Assembly: GCA_964548175.1 (NCBI GenBank)
Contig: CAZJQS010000019.1
Span: 1 to 64,000, forward strand
Reading direction: 5' to 3'
Length of the DNA: 64,000 nt
Source of the DNA: JANQPA01 sp964548175
GTDB taxonomy: Bacteria > Bacteroidota > Bacteroidia > Chitinophagales > Saprospiraceae
The position numbers and the translations under genes are program-made. A model generated the notes under the pieces. The model saw only the letters and a program-made list of their open reading frames with translations. It was not told the origin of the DNA and searched no databases. Shown here piece by piece: positions 33,270 through 42,903 of the stretch (position 1 is its first letter; every line of letters starts with the position of its first letter).

Positions 33270-35255
33270 ATGGACAAAACGAATCTCGACCTGCCGCCTA
33301 TTCTTTGGAACCCCTCTGACGAATTTATCCAAAACAGCAACCTCCAACAATACCTTACCTGGCTGGAAAGAGAAAAAGGCCTCAGGTTCACCACTTACCA
33401 GCAACTCTGGGAGTGGTCGGTCACTGAGCTGAGCGCGTTCTGGGAAAGCATCGCTGAGTATTTCAAGGTGATCTTTCATTCCCCTTACGAAAGGGTTCTT
33501 TCCGAAGACGACATGCCCTATGTCAGGTGGTTCGAAGGCGCCACGCTAAATTACGCCAAGCACATTTTCGCCAACCAGCAGAAAGACCAGCCGGCCATCC
33601 TTTTTGATTCTGAAAACTACCTGCTGGAAGCCACCAGCTGGGATCAGCTCGAAGAAAGGGTAGCACGCCTGGCGGCTTATTTGAAATCAATCGGGGTCAA
33701 AAAAGGTGACCGGGTGGTTGCATTCCTGCCCAATATTCCGGAGGCGACCATCAGTTTCCTGGCGGCCTGCTCCATCGGCGCCATATGGTCGAGTTGTTCG
33801 CCTGATTTTGGAGCGGATAGTGTCATCGATCGTTTTGAGCAAATCCAGCCAAAAGTACTGATCACGGTGGATGGCTATCAATATGGGGGGAAGCCTTATG
33901 ACAAAACGCCTGTTGTGAGAAAGATCATCGAGCAACTGCCCAGCCTGGACAAGGTAGTTTTCCTGGGGTATCTGGACCCTGAAGCGGATGGTTCCAGTTT
34001 ACCAAAAACCATTTCGTGGGAGGAAGCTCTCCAGACATCATCCGACGGCTTGAGTTTCGAAGCCGTTCCTTTTGATCATCCCATTTGGATACTTTTTTCT
34101 TCCGGCACTACCGGCAAGCCAAAGGCCATTACTCATTCTCATGGCGGCGTTTTGCTGGAGCATTTCAAGTACCTGGCCTTTCACAATGATGTCAAGCCTG
34201 GAGAGCGCTTTTTCTGGTATACCACAACCGGGTGGATGATGTGGAATTTTGTGCAGGCGGCAATGCTCGGCGGGGCTACCATTGTGCTTTACGATGGCAG
34301 TCCGGGCTTTCCTAATTTGAATGTGTTGTGGAAAATGGCCGGGGATACGAAGCTTCATCACTTCGGTACGAGCGCACCTTACCTGGTCGCTTGCATGAAA
34401 AAAGGGTTGACGCCCGGCAGTGATTATGACTTAAGCGAATTGAGAAGCATCAGTTCTACAGGCGCCCCTCTCCCACCGGAGGCTTTTGATTGGGTTTACA
34501 GTGAGGTCAAAGAAAACCTCTGGCTGTGCTCTATGAGCGGGGGCACGGACGTATGTACGGCCTTTGTGGGCGGATGTCCGATGTATCCGGTTTTTATGGG
34601 CGAAATCCAATGTCGGGCTTTGGGCTGCGCTTTATTTGCTTTTGACGAAGAGGGTAACGAAATCGTGGATGAGGTCGGCGAAATGGTGATCACCCGGCCC
34701 ATGCCTTCGATGCCGGTTTATTTCTGGAATGATGAAAAATACGAGCGTTACCTGGACAGCTACTTCGATCATTATCCCGGCATCTGGCGCCATGGCGATT
34801 GGGTAAAGGTGACTTCCCGAAATTCATTGGTTATCCTGGGCCGCTCCGACGCCACCCTCAATCGCCAGGGCGTCCGCATCGGTACTGCTGAGATCTATCG
34901 GTCTGTCAATAAGGTCAACGAGATCAAAGACAGCCTGATCGTCAATCTGGAACTGAGTGGGGGGCGCCACTACATGCCCTTGTTCGTGCTTATGCAAGAA
35001 GGGAAAAACTTGACTGACGAAATTCGGGATCGCATCCGGCGTCAATTGCGAACTGATTACTCTCCCCGTCACGTGCCGGATGAGATCATCGAAGTAGCGG
35101 ATATCCCTTATACCATTAGCGGCAAAAAAATGGAAACGCCGGTGAAGAAGATATTGATGGGCAGACCCATAGATAAGGCTGCGAATAAGGGCGCAATGCG
35201 GAACCCGGAGTCGCTGGATTTCTTTGAAGAGTTCCGTGAAAAAATCAGCTTTTGA
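33270..35255 (+). CDS. Acetoacetate-CoA ligase
   Basis: 661 residues, the usual length. The N-terminal region includes WFEGATLNYAKHIF, typical of this subfamily; the AMP-binding P-loop is SSGTTGKPKAITHSHGG, then TTTGWMMWNF, SSTGAPLPPEAFDW, and the hinge motif WRHGDW; the C-terminal lysine motif is TISGKKMETPVKKI. It activates acetoacetate to acetoacetyl-CoA with ATP, feeding ketone bodies or polymer breakdown products to central metabolism. Single gene with its own promoter. Confidence 0.95.
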   Translation: MDKTNLDLPPILWNPSDEFIQNSNLQQYLTWLEREKGLRFTTYQQLWEWSVTELSAFWESIAEYFKVIFHSPYERVLSEDDMPYVRWFEGATLNYAKHIFANQQKDQPAILFDSENYLLEATSWDQLEERVARLAAYLKSIGVKKGDRVVAFLPNIPEATISFLAACSIGAIWSSCSPDFGADSVIDRFEQIQPKVLITVDGYQYGGKPYDKTPVVRKIIEQLPSLDKVVFLGYLDPEADGSSLPKTISWEEALQTSSDGLSFEAVPFDHPIWILFSSGTTGKPKAITHSHGGVLLEHFKYLAFHNDVKPGERFFWYTTTGWMMWNFVQAAMLGGATIVLYDGSPGFPNLNVLWKMAGDTKLHHFGTSAPYLVACMKKGLTPGSDYDLSELRSISSTGAPLPPEAFDWVYSEVKENLWLCSMSGGTDVCTAFVGGCPMYPVFMGEIQCRALGCALFAFDEEGNEIVDEVGEMVITRPMPSMPVYFWNDEKYERYLDSYFDHYPGIWRHGDWVKVTSRNSLVILGRSDATLNRQGVRIGTAEIYRSVNKVNEIKDSLIVNLELSGGRHYMPLFVLMQEGKNLTDEIRDRIRRQLRTDYSPRHVPDEIIEVADIPYTISGKKMETPVKKILMGRPIDKAANKGAMRNPESLDFFEEFREKISF

Positions 35256-35322
35256 GTTTATACGCTTTCTGCCCCTTGATGCTTTCCGTCTCTGGTATGG
35301 CAAGCTAAAGCTTTCCGGCCTA

Positions 35323-35426
35323 ACAGCTTGAAAGCTGTGCGGTAGGTACGTCATATATTCCGCACCTACGGTACGGGTTTTTGTTGTTGCCCCTTTTTTC
35401 TACCAGCATTCAGCCCCGTTGGCTGA
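35323..35426. repeat. Cluster of short palindromes
   Basis: ACAGCTT-GA-AAGCTGT (35323-35338), CCGCACC/GGTACGG-type partial inverted repeats near 35340-35390, and TCAGCC-CCGTT-GGCTGA (35410-35426), the last following TTCTACCAGCA. They fill the gap between two convergent genes. Repeats of this style are scattered in Bacteroidota genomes. Confidence 0.55.
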
Positions 35427-35460
35427 TTACCAAAAGGGAAATCTCCGAACTTACGTAATA

Positions 35461-35967
35461 TTACCAATCGTTAAATGCTTCGTTAAAGATATATTCGTTA
35501 ATCTGATTGGAGATGGTGGAGATGGCTTCATCCTGGACGCTCAGGAAATCTGTATCTGTGTCCCAGTCGTAGAAAAAGTCGAAATTTTTCTTCCAGTTCT
35601 TTTCTTCATCCAGGTGGTTGGTAAATTCGATCAACACCTTGATGGTCAGTCGGTTGATTGCGGTGGATTCACCTTGCTGAGGCGCTTCGGAGGTAATGCG
35701 GTAATCGACCAGTGAGCCCGAAAATTCAACGTGAGGATTTTCATCAGCGTAGACCAAACGCGACTGAGTACGGATTTTTTCTTTGAGGTCTTCTGTAAAA
35801 ATTTGGTCCAAACCGGGTAAGGCATCGAGGGTATTGTCCTCGTACAAGTTTACTTTGTACGTTTGGACACTGGGGTCAATGGTAATGCCGCTGAAAGAGT
35901 AGCATCCCGCCAGTGACATCAACAGAATAAGCGGAAGGAGATGATATAAACGATGATTGATTTTCAT
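35461..35967 (-). CDS. lptE: LptE-family LPS-assembly lipoprotein
   Basis: 168 residues. Lipobox LAGC puts the acylated cysteine near residue 22, followed by YSFSGITIDPSVQTYKV, which is a hallmark of Bacteroidota LptE-like proteins. The remainder is an alpha/beta sandwich (VEFSGSLVDYRIT). LptE plugs the LptD barrel that inserts lipopolysaccharide in the outer membrane. Its start overlaps by 4 bp the sigma-54 activator gene, so translation is probably coupled. This order (miaB, activator, lptE) is conserved in the phylum. Confidence 0.92.
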   Translation of the reverse strand: MKINHRLYHLLPLILLMSLAGCYSFSGITIDPSVQTYKVNLYEDNTLDALPGLDQIFTEDLKEKIRTQSRLVYADENPHVEFSGSLVDYRITSEAPQQGESTAINRLTIKVLIEFTNHLDEEKNWKKNFDFFYDWDTDTDFLSVQDEAISTISNQINEYIFNEAFNDW

Positions 35968-37265
35968 AGTTCGTACTGCTTGATCTTGCGATATAAGGTT
36001 CTTTCAGAAATACCCAGGTCGTCAGCAGCCTCTTTACGACGGCCGTTATGTTTGCGAAGGGCCTTTTTGATCAGTTCTTTTTCATTTTCCTCTAAAGATA
36101 AGTTTTCTTCCACAACTTCGGTTTTGGAATACTGCTCTTTAATTTTATCATCGATGATGATGGGACGCAGTTCTTCTTCCGCTTGTTCGGTGTCGGGATA
36201 ATCTTCAAAGGCCGTGTCCGGCTGGGGAAGATAAGGGCTGGCATCTGAGGATTGATAAGGTTCTTCGGCGTAGGAGCCGGAATGATCGCCGGATTTAAGG
36301 GCCTGGAGTCTTTGAGGGTTTTGGACCCTAAGGTCATTGGAGCGGATGAGTTCGAAAACGAGCTTTTTCAGTTCGTTCATATCGTGTTTCATATCAAAGA
36401 GGAGATTGTACAAAATATCCCTTTCTTCAAACCGCGTACCGGGCGGTTGATCGGTCATAGCGGGCAGGTTACGCTGAACGATATTGGGTACTAAACGGAT
36501 AAGATCTTCGGCAGTGATCTCCTTTTTTTCGGTTAAGACGGAGAGTTGTTCGGCTACGTTTTTTAGTTCCCGGATGTTACCCGGCCAGGAATAATTTTCC
36601 AGCAGCAGGCGTCCGCGATCGTCCAGCCTGATCGGTGTGGTGCGGTATTTTTCGGCGAAGTCCACTACAAACTTTCTGAACAGCAGGTAGATGTCCTCCT
36701 TTCGATCTCTTAAGGGCGGCACATAGATGGGAACGGTATTGAGTCGGAAGTAGAGATCCTCTCGGAATTTTCCCTTTTGCACTTTTTCTCTCAGGTCGAC
36801 ATTGGTGGCGGCGATAATGCGTACGTCGGTATTCTGTACTTTGGAAGAACCCACGCGGATAAACTCCCCGGTTTCGAGCACGCGCAGCAGGAAGGCCTGA
36901 GTATCCAGGGGCATCTCCCCTATTTCATCCAAAAAAATGGTGCCTCCGTCATAGGTTTCAAAATACCCTTTACGCTCTCCTGTGGCGCCGGTAAAGGCGC
37001 CTTTTTCATGGCCGAACAGTTCGGAATTGATGGTGCCTTCGGGAATGGCGCCGCAGTTGATGGCGATGAAATCATTGTGTTTGCGGTGAGAAAGCGAATG
37101 GATGATCTTGGAAAAAACCTCCTTACCGACACCACTCTCTCCGGTGATCAGCACTGACAGATCTGTGTTTGCAACCCGGACGGCGGTGCCCAAAGCTCTG
37201 TCTAACAGTTCTGACCTACCTATGATGCCGAATCGTTGTTTTATCGACTGAAGGTTGTCATCCAT
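35964..37265 (-). CDS. Sigma-54-dependent transcriptional activator without receiver domain
   Basis: 433 residues. An AAA+ domain begins about residue 10: Walker A GESGVGKEVF, the sigma-54 contact loop GAFTGA, Walker B GGTIFLDEIGEMP, and an arginine finger region. Residues about 250-385 are a long linker rich in Asp, Glu, Ser and Pro. The C-terminus is a Fis-type helix-turn-helix (RRKEAADDLGISERTLYRKI). There is no N-terminal receiver or sensor domain, so activity is probably set by abundance or a partner protein. It starts 13 bp after miaB and overlaps lptE. Confidence 0.95.
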   Translation of the reverse strand: MDDNLQSIKQRFGIIGRSELLDRALGTAVRVANTDLSVLITGESGVGKEVFSKIIHSLSHRKHNDFIAINCGAIPEGTINSELFGHEKGAFTGATGERKGYFETYDGGTIFLDEIGEMPLDTQAFLLRVLETGEFIRVGSSKVQNTDVRIIAATNVDLREKVQKGKFREDLYFRLNTVPIYVPPLRDRKEDIYLLFRKFVVDFAEKYRTTPIRLDDRGRLLLENYSWPGNIRELKNVAEQLSVLTEKKEITAEDLIRLVPNIVQRNLPAMTDQPPGTRFEERDILYNLLFDMKHDMNELKKLVFELIRSNDLRVQNPQRLQALKSGDHSGSYAEEPYQSSDASPYLPQPDTAFEDYPDTEQAEEELRPIIIDDKIKEQYSKTEVVEENLSLEENEKELIKKALRKHNGRRKEAADDLGISERTLYRKIKQYEL

Positions 37266-37278
37266 AAAAATTATCGTT

Positions 37279-38730
37279 TTAGAGATTCCCGGTATTCACT
37301 ATTTCCCCCTTTAAAGTCGCGCTGGTGGCGTCATCAACCTTTACCCAAACATAATCCCCGGGTTTAAGTCCGTCTCTTTTAGGGAAAACGATCATTTTGT
37401 TCTGCGTGTTCCTTCCTTTGAAGTCTTTATCGGATTTTTTGGAATCTCCCTCGATCAATACTTTAAAAGTTTTGCCGATGTCCTTCTGGTTGTGGCGATA
37501 AGATACCTGGGTTTGCAGGCGAATGATTTCCTGAAGGCGGCGTTTTTTTACCTCCATTGGGATGTCATCCTTGTATTTACGCGCAGCCAGGGTACCCGGT
37601 CTTTCTGAGTAGAAAAACATGTAAGACATGCTGTAATTCGCGAGTTCGATCATGCTGAGGGTATCCTGATGTTCCGCTTCTGTTTCCGTACAAAACCCGG
37701 CGATGATATCGGAAGAAACAGCGCAATCCGGAATAATGCGCTTGATGGCGTTGATCCTATCGAGGTACCATTCCCGGTCGTAGGTGCGGTTCATTAATTC
37801 AAGAATTCGGCTATTACCGGATTGCACCGGCAGGTGGATGTATTTGCAGATGTTCTCGTACCTGCCCATGGTGTGCAGCACCTCATCGGTCATATCCTTG
37901 GGGTGGGAAGTGGAAAAGCGTACGCGAAGGTCCGGATGCACCAGAGCCACCATTTCCAACAACTCGGCGAAGCTGACTTTTCTTCCGGTTTCGGGATTTT
38001 CCCATTTGTAGGAATCTACATTCTGGCCTAGTAAGGTAACTTCACGATAGCCCTTATCCAAAAGATCCCTGGCTTCCGCTACAATGCTGAAGGCATCGCG
38101 GCTGCGCTCGCGACCACGTGTAAAAGGCACCACGCAGAAAGAGCACATATTATCACAGCCCCGCATGATGGAAATAAAAGCACTGACCCCATTGGAATCC
38201 AGCCGCATAGGGCTTATGTCTGCATAAGTCTCTTCCCTGGATAGGAATACGTTAATCCCCTTGCCGCCGTCATTCGCTTCTGCAACCAGCTTGGGCAGAT
38301 CGCGATAGGCGTCAGGGCCTACAACGAGGTCGACCAGCTTTTCTTCTTCCAGCAATTTGGTCTTTAAACGCTCCGCCATGCATCCCAGAACTCCCACTAG
38401 CGTACCGGGCCTTTTCTCCTTTACTTTATCAAAAACACGCAGGCGTTTTCGGACCGTGTCCTCTGCTTTTTCCCGGATGGAACAGGTGTTGATCAGAATG
38501 ACATCCGACTCCTCCATATTGCGGGTCGAGCAGAAGCCTATATCGGATAAAATAGAGGCGACGATCTCGCTGTCGCTAAAATTCATCTGGCAGCCGTAGC
38601 TTTCGATGTAAAACTTGCGACTACCCGGGTTCTTTTCACCCGCTTTATTTTCCTTGTGAAACACTTCACCCTGCTTACATTCGATGATCTCTTTGCTGAT
38701 CCCTTCCAGGGTTGGATTGTCGTTATACAT
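37279..38730 (-). CDS. miaB: tRNA-2-methylthio-N6-dimethylallyladenosine synthase MiaB
   Basis: 483 residues from ATG 38730. The N-terminal UPF0004 domain carries the three cluster cysteines (YGCQMNFSDSE, INTCSIREKAE, LGCMAERL). The radical SAM motif is CDNMCSFC, followed by RGRERSR and the TRAM domain at the end (KVLIEGDSKK). The enzyme adds methylthio to i6A37 in tRNAs for codons starting with U. The frame extends upstream of 38730 without family similarity. A TACTTTTG promoter box lies at 38763-38770 on the minus strand. First gene of the miaB - activator - lptE operon. Confidence 0.97.
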   Translation of the reverse strand: MYNDNPTLEGISKEIIECKQGEVFHKENKAGEKNPGSRKFYIESYGCQMNFSDSEIVASILSDIGFCSTRNMEESDVILINTCSIREKAEDTVRKRLRVFDKVKEKRPGTLVGVLGCMAERLKTKLLEEEKLVDLVVGPDAYRDLPKLVAEANDGGKGINVFLSREETYADISPMRLDSNGVSAFISIMRGCDNMCSFCVVPFTRGRERSRDAFSIVAEARDLLDKGYREVTLLGQNVDSYKWENPETGRKVSFAELLEMVALVHPDLRVRFSTSHPKDMTDEVLHTMGRYENICKYIHLPVQSGNSRILELMNRTYDREWYLDRINAIKRIIPDCAVSSDIIAGFCTETEAEHQDTLSMIELANYSMSYMFFYSERPGTLAARKYKDDIPMEVKKRRLQEIIRLQTQVSYRHNQKDIGKTFKVLIEGDSKKSDKDFKGRNTQNKMIVFPKRDGLKPGDYVWVKVDDATSATLKGEIVNTGNL

Positions 38731-38762
38731 TTCTTCCTCTTTTCCTTTTTTATTTAGAAATG

Positions 38763-38770
38763 CAAAAGTA
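38763..38770 (-). promoter_or_regulatory. -7 element of the miaB operon
   Basis: TACTTTTG on the minus strand, 33 bp ahead of ATG 38730, fits TAnnTTTG and supports that start. Confidence 0.45.
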
Positions 38771-38953
38771 AGGAAAAACGAGATCAGATGTGACATTTTG
38801 ACAGTTTTTCTCCTAACTTTATGTATAAAAAAACTTTTCTGCATCTTAATAGAAAAGACCAGCAGTTAAATTACGGGAGTGAGAAGAGCTATTGTCTCCT
38901 ACAGTCAAACTCCTGAATGATAAATTCTTGTATTTAAACCTTAAACCAAAAAA

Positions 38954-39769
38954 ATGAGAACAATACTATTGATTCTGTTTACCGCTTTTCTTTTTTCCTG
39001 CCAGCAAAGTGAACAATCAGGTAGTTTTTCAAGAGAAGAAGCCGCCACGGCAAAAATGGCCTCGGATCGCATGATGGACATGGAGCAGGATGAAGGAGAA
39101 CAACAACTTGTGGAAGAAAAAAAGCTTATTAGAAAGGCTTATCTCGAGATGGAAGTGAATGATTATGAAAAGGCGAAAGAGCAAGTCATTGGCATTATCG
39201 GGGAGGTCGGGGCCAACGTTGAACGCGCTGAAGACCGCAGCTCGGACTATCGCAAGGAGAGCAATATGGTGATCAGGGTATTACCGGAAAAGCTGGAAGC
39301 GTTGCTGGAACAACTTGCCGCCCTGGCCCGCAATATCGACCGGAAAGCGATGGAAACAGAGGATGTGACTCGCCAGTATATAGACCTGGAAACCCGGCTT
39401 GCATCCAAGCGGGCTGTCATTGAGAGATATCAGGAGTTGCTACAGCAGGCAAAGAACGTAGAGGAAATTCTACAGGTGGAGGAAAACCTAAGGAAGGTCA
39501 CCGAAGAACTGGAATCAACCGAAGCGCAGCTTAAGTACCTGAAAAACCAGGTGGGAAAAAGCACGCTTTATCTCACTTACTATGAGCCGATCGAGACCAT
39601 CAGCAGTTCCGGGCCTTCCTTTGGAAAACGGATCGTCAATGCTTTAAAGGGGGGCTGGCAATTTTTACTGGACATCCTGGTCTTCTTCGTACAAATATGG
39701 CCACTGTCGATTTTATTGGCTTTAGGCATTATACTACTGGTCAGAAGAAGAAAACGGAAAAAAGCGTAA
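38954..39769 (+). CDS. DUF4349 lipoprotein
   Basis: 271 residues. Lipobox FLFSC (Cys16), then an acidic linker, then the DUF4349 domain: LIRKAYLEMEVNDYEKAKEQ, DVTRQYIDLETRLASKRAV and VEENLRKVTEELESTEAQL with a coiled coil. A transmembrane helix (ILVFFVQIWPLSILLALGIIL) and a basic tail end the protein. The family is found in many bacteria with no assigned role; an envelope location is inferred. The neighbour downstream is the solo sorting-domain gene. Confidence 0.9.
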   Translation: MRTILLILFTAFLFSCQQSEQSGSFSREEAATAKMASDRMMDMEQDEGEQQLVEEKKLIRKAYLEMEVNDYEKAKEQVIGIIGEVGANVERAEDRSSDYRKESNMVIRVLPEKLEALLEQLAALARNIDRKAMETEDVTRQYIDLETRLASKRAVIERYQELLQQAKNVEEILQVEENLRKVTEELESTEAQLKYLKNQVGKSTLYLTYYEPIETISSSGPSFGKRIVNALKGGWQFLLDILVFFVQIWPLSILLALGIILLVRRRKRKKA

Positions 39770-39826
39770 CGAACATCGAAGGGAAAAAACCTGTTGAACA
39801 GCAAAGAGAAAAAAGATTAGAAACAC

Positions 39827-40213
39827 ATGATTTTATCAAAAAAACTACCGATAACTTTAAGTTTAGTTTTCGTTTTTTCATTAGTCCTGTTTAACTGTAC
39901 TTTATCCCAATCGCAAAATCAGACTACCGGCGAGCAGTTGAATATCCTAAAGGCGGCAAAAGTTTTTCCTAATCCGGCTTCAAACCGCGTAGTTCTGGAC
40001 ATCACCAGCCACATAGAAGACGACTTCAATGTAGAGATATTTGACCTATCAGGAAAGCGATGGAAAAGTAAGCGCGGCATCGATCTGGATACCGGTGTCA
40101 AACATAGGATGAAATTTGATCTCAATGATGTTCCTGACGGTAACTACGTTATTTGCATCACCAACAGCGTTGGTCAGGTAGTGAAGAGCTTGAAATTGCT
40201 GATTCAGAAATAG
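39827..40213 (+). CDS. Solo T9SS sorting-domain protein
   Basis: 128 residues. Residues 1-28 are a signal peptide (SLVFVFSLVLFNCTLSQS). Almost all the rest, from about residue 43, is a type A T9SS sorting domain: AAKVFPNPASNRVVLDITS, EIFDLSGKRWKS, VPDGNYVICI and LKLLIQK. No cargo domain remains between them, only about 15 residues. Usual T9SS cargo proteins have several hundred residues before this domain. It may be a remnant of a truncated cargo gene or a small surface protein. It follows the DUF4349 gene by 57 bp. Confidence 0.85.
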   Translation: MILSKKLPITLSLVFVFSLVLFNCTLSQSQNQTTGEQLNILKAAKVFPNPASNRVVLDITSHIEDDFNVEIFDLSGKRWKSKRGIDLDTGVKHRMKFDLNDVPDGNYVICITNSVGQVVKSLKLLIQK

Positions 40214-40306
40214 GAAATAGATCGTTATTGGTTAAGCGTCAAGTGCTTAAATAAAAATATCAACATGGCTGTTTTATAAATAGCGATGTTAAAGAAGTTG
40301 TTTAAA

Positions 40307-40347
40307 TAAATAAAGGGTTGGAGCTTGAAGTTCCAACCCTTTATTTA
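40307..40347. terminator. Bidirectional terminator
   Basis: TAAATAAAGGGTTGGA and its complement (16 bp) flank GCTTGAAGT; A- and T-rich sides on both strands. It separates the convergent solo sorting-domain gene and receptor gene. Confidence 0.85.
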
Positions 40348-40373
40348 TATTCACCAAACAGGTTTAGAACCGC

Positions 40374-42680
40374 TCAAAAACGTCCATCCAACCTCAAGGT
40401 CACGTTCCTTGGCGCCTCCATCAAGCCTGGTCTCAGGATATACAAGGTATTAAAGACATTATTCATCAACAAAGACACTTTGATCTGCTGACTGACCTGG
40501 TAAGATGTCCGAAGATTAAGGTAGCGAAAGCCCGTGTCGTTATCTTCTCTAAATTGTTGTACTCCCGGAATGATGAGGTTAAAAATAGCGTCAATGGCTT
40601 CCTGATGACTGACATAAAAGAAAGCTGCTCCTGCCGTAAACCGATCTTTTTGTGCCTGAAGATCGATTTTAAATGTTTCCCTCGAACGATATTTGAGTAC
40701 GGGTTCATCGGAAGAAGAGTTATTGGCATTGATCTGTCCTACCGTGGGTTCCCCTTGAGCCGGAGAGGGGTCGAATTCCAGGAAACGAGGATCAATGTTC
40801 AGATATCCTCCAAATATCTGCAGGTCCATTCCAAACAATTTACCTCTACCGGTGACCGACAGTTCGTATCCGTTAATCCGGGTATCGCCAATATTGATAG
40901 ACTGAAAGCCGGTAATATTGGCTCCGGGAACCCTGAGCAGATTAAATTCCATCATATTGTTGAATCGGGTCCAAAAAGCGGCTACATCCAGAAAACCCTC
41001 CAGGGCCCCTACTTTAAAGCCTTGCTTCACGCCAACTTCAGAAGACCAGGCTGTTTCCGACCTCAGGTCGGGATTCGGGACCACTGCAAAGCCGCCCACA
41101 TCGGTAAAGATGAACTTTTCGGCTATAGTTGGAAAACGATAACCTTGACCGTAAGAAGCCCGGAAGAAAGTGTAGTCGAGCGCCTGATAATTCATGCCGA
41201 ACCGCCAGACCGGCCTGGACTCTTGTTCCAAAGACGGCGCCACTTCTAAAAAGGATAGCGCAAAACCAGGATTGTCAATACGGTTTTCTTCAAAACGGAA
41301 ACCCACCGAGAAGTTTAATTTGTCGAAAAAGGTTTTATCGAGCTGGGCATAAGCAGCCAGGTTCCGGGAGGTCATGGTCGTATCCCCATACAGCGCTGCA
41401 GTACCCTTTGTGCTGGAGAAGACCAGCCCGGCGGTAGCTACGAGGTCCCATTCGGTGATTTGCCGTTGAAACTGGTATTCGCTGTAAAATTGATCTGATG
41501 AATTGGAACGGCCGTTACTGACGTCATTATTTACGCTGTAGTAACGGGTCATGATCTTGTGCCGGTTGCCGGAAGGATCAAAAAAGGTCAGATAGGGATC
41601 GATATTATATCGCGTAAAATCAGAAAGCGAGCTGGTCCCGGGAAAGCCTTCAAAAGCCCGGTCACGACTCAGCCAGTAGAAAAATACATTGTTGGTTCCG
41701 GTAACAAAATTAGCATTCACCCCCGCTGACAACCGGTCTGAAATCCGATAGCGGGTATTGGCGTTCAGCCGGCCGTATTTGCGAAAGACGTCTTTATTGT
41801 GAGACTGCTCATTTTGGTAAAATCCACCTAACACCAGGTCGAGCCTGTCGAATTTCTGTTTGTGAGTCAGGCTGGCTCCTCCTACATATGGAGCGTTGTC
41901 CCACCATTTTAAGGAAGCATCTGAAGGATCGAGGGTATGTGTATAAAAAAGAGCGGCTTTAGTTTCCGGTTCATCCTTGGCGAAGGCCGTTCTGAAGTTT
42001 ATGATACCGTTCAAGGCGGCCGAGCCATACAGTGCGGAGGAAGCACCTTTGATCACTTCTATTTGAGCTACATTTTCCACAGGCACGTCAAACCAGTTGG
42101 GAAAGCCGACATCCTGTTGTAATATCGGAATATCATCCTGCAACAACAGCACTCTGGAGCCGGCTCCGAATGAATAGCCTGATCCACCCCTTATATTGGC
42201 CTGCCCGTCGATGACCTGCACGCCGGGAATTTTCTCAATCGCCTTATCCAGCGTTGTTTTGTTGGTATTTTCGATCAAAGAAGGTTGCAACACTTCCAGA
42301 GAAACGGTCACTTCCCCGATGGGTTTTTCGAATCGCCCGGAAGTCACGGTGACCGTATTGAGCACCTCGGAAGCCGGTTGGAGGGCAAAATCTAGTACCC
42401 GGTCATCGTTGTTCTCCTGAATCAGTAACCGTTCTCTGACGGTCTCATAACCGATATAACTGATGGTAAGCACATATTCTCCCTTTGGCAAGCTCAATTG
42501 ATAGTATCCATTAAGGTCGGTAATAACGCCAAGGTTGTCATTCGCTCTTACACTGGCTGCGATAAGCACCTCCCCGGTGCTCGCGTCAGTGATGGTCCCG
42601 GAAATTTGAGTATTTTGAGCGGACAAGGAGTTGAACGACCAGCAAATCACCATTACAAGAAGGGCAGATAATTTTTTCAT
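40374..42680 (-). CDS. TonB-dependent receptor with carboxypeptidase-regulatory-like domain
   Basis: 768 residues. Signal peptide 1-21 ending SLSAQ. Residues 25-110 are a CarboxypepD_reg-like domain (ISGTITDASTGEVLIAAS, LNGYYQLSLPKGEYVLTISYIGYE), then a plug domain with ANIRGGSGYSFGAGSRVLLL and VEVIKGASSALYG-like text, followed by a 22-strand beta barrel ending in the terminal Phe (RLDGRF). It imports a substrate such as a metal complex, vitamin or oligosaccharide with TonB energy. No SusD partner gene lies next to it, so carbohydrate uptake in a SusCD pair is less likely. Confidence 0.95.
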   Translation of the reverse strand: MKKLSALLVMVICWSFNSLSAQNTQISGTITDASTGEVLIAASVRANDNLGVITDLNGYYQLSLPKGEYVLTISYIGYETVRERLLIQENNDDRVLDFALQPASEVLNTVTVTSGRFEKPIGEVTVSLEVLQPSLIENTNKTTLDKAIEKIPGVQVIDGQANIRGGSGYSFGAGSRVLLLQDDIPILQQDVGFPNWFDVPVENVAQIEVIKGASSALYGSAALNGIINFRTAFAKDEPETKAALFYTHTLDPSDASLKWWDNAPYVGGASLTHKQKFDRLDLVLGGFYQNEQSHNKDVFRKYGRLNANTRYRISDRLSAGVNANFVTGTNNVFFYWLSRDRAFEGFPGTSSLSDFTRYNIDPYLTFFDPSGNRHKIMTRYYSVNNDVSNGRSNSSDQFYSEYQFQRQITEWDLVATAGLVFSSTKGTAALYGDTTMTSRNLAAYAQLDKTFFDKLNFSVGFRFEENRIDNPGFALSFLEVAPSLEQESRPVWRFGMNYQALDYTFFRASYGQGYRFPTIAEKFIFTDVGGFAVVPNPDLRSETAWSSEVGVKQGFKVGALEGFLDVAAFWTRFNNMMEFNLLRVPGANITGFQSINIGDTRINGYELSVTGRGKLFGMDLQIFGGYLNIDPRFLEFDPSPAQGEPTVGQINANNSSSDEPVLKYRSRETFKIDLQAQKDRFTAGAAFFYVSHQEAIDAIFNLIIPGVQQFREDNDTGFRYLNLRTSYQVSQQIKVSLLMNNVFNTLYILRPGLMEAPRNVTLRLDGRF

Positions 42681-42827
42681 AAACCGATTTTATAAATCCA
42701 CAGACTAAATATAAACTTTCTGTTAGGCTTCCGACTAAGTTGATCCAAAAATTTCATCAATTGTTATTCCCTTCACACAAATAATTTATATTGTTCTTTA
42801 TTGGATAAAAAAAAATGAGTCCTCCTT

Positions 42828-42835
42828 TAATTTTG
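42828..42835 (+). promoter_or_regulatory. Candidate -7 element of the T9SS cargo gene at 42904
   Basis: TAATTTTG, with a TTG at 42801-42803 (24-nt spacer, slightly long). Confidence 0.4.
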
Positions 42836-42903
42836 GGGCCTAAAAGTTTCGGGATGTTTCAAGTTTTCCAATCACTTTTTTTTTACTTTTCAAAATTCCA
42901 AAA

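Noticed and set aside
33270..35255. Acetyl-CoA synthetase
   Set aside because: The N-terminal motifs and length fit acetoacetyl-CoA synthetase better.
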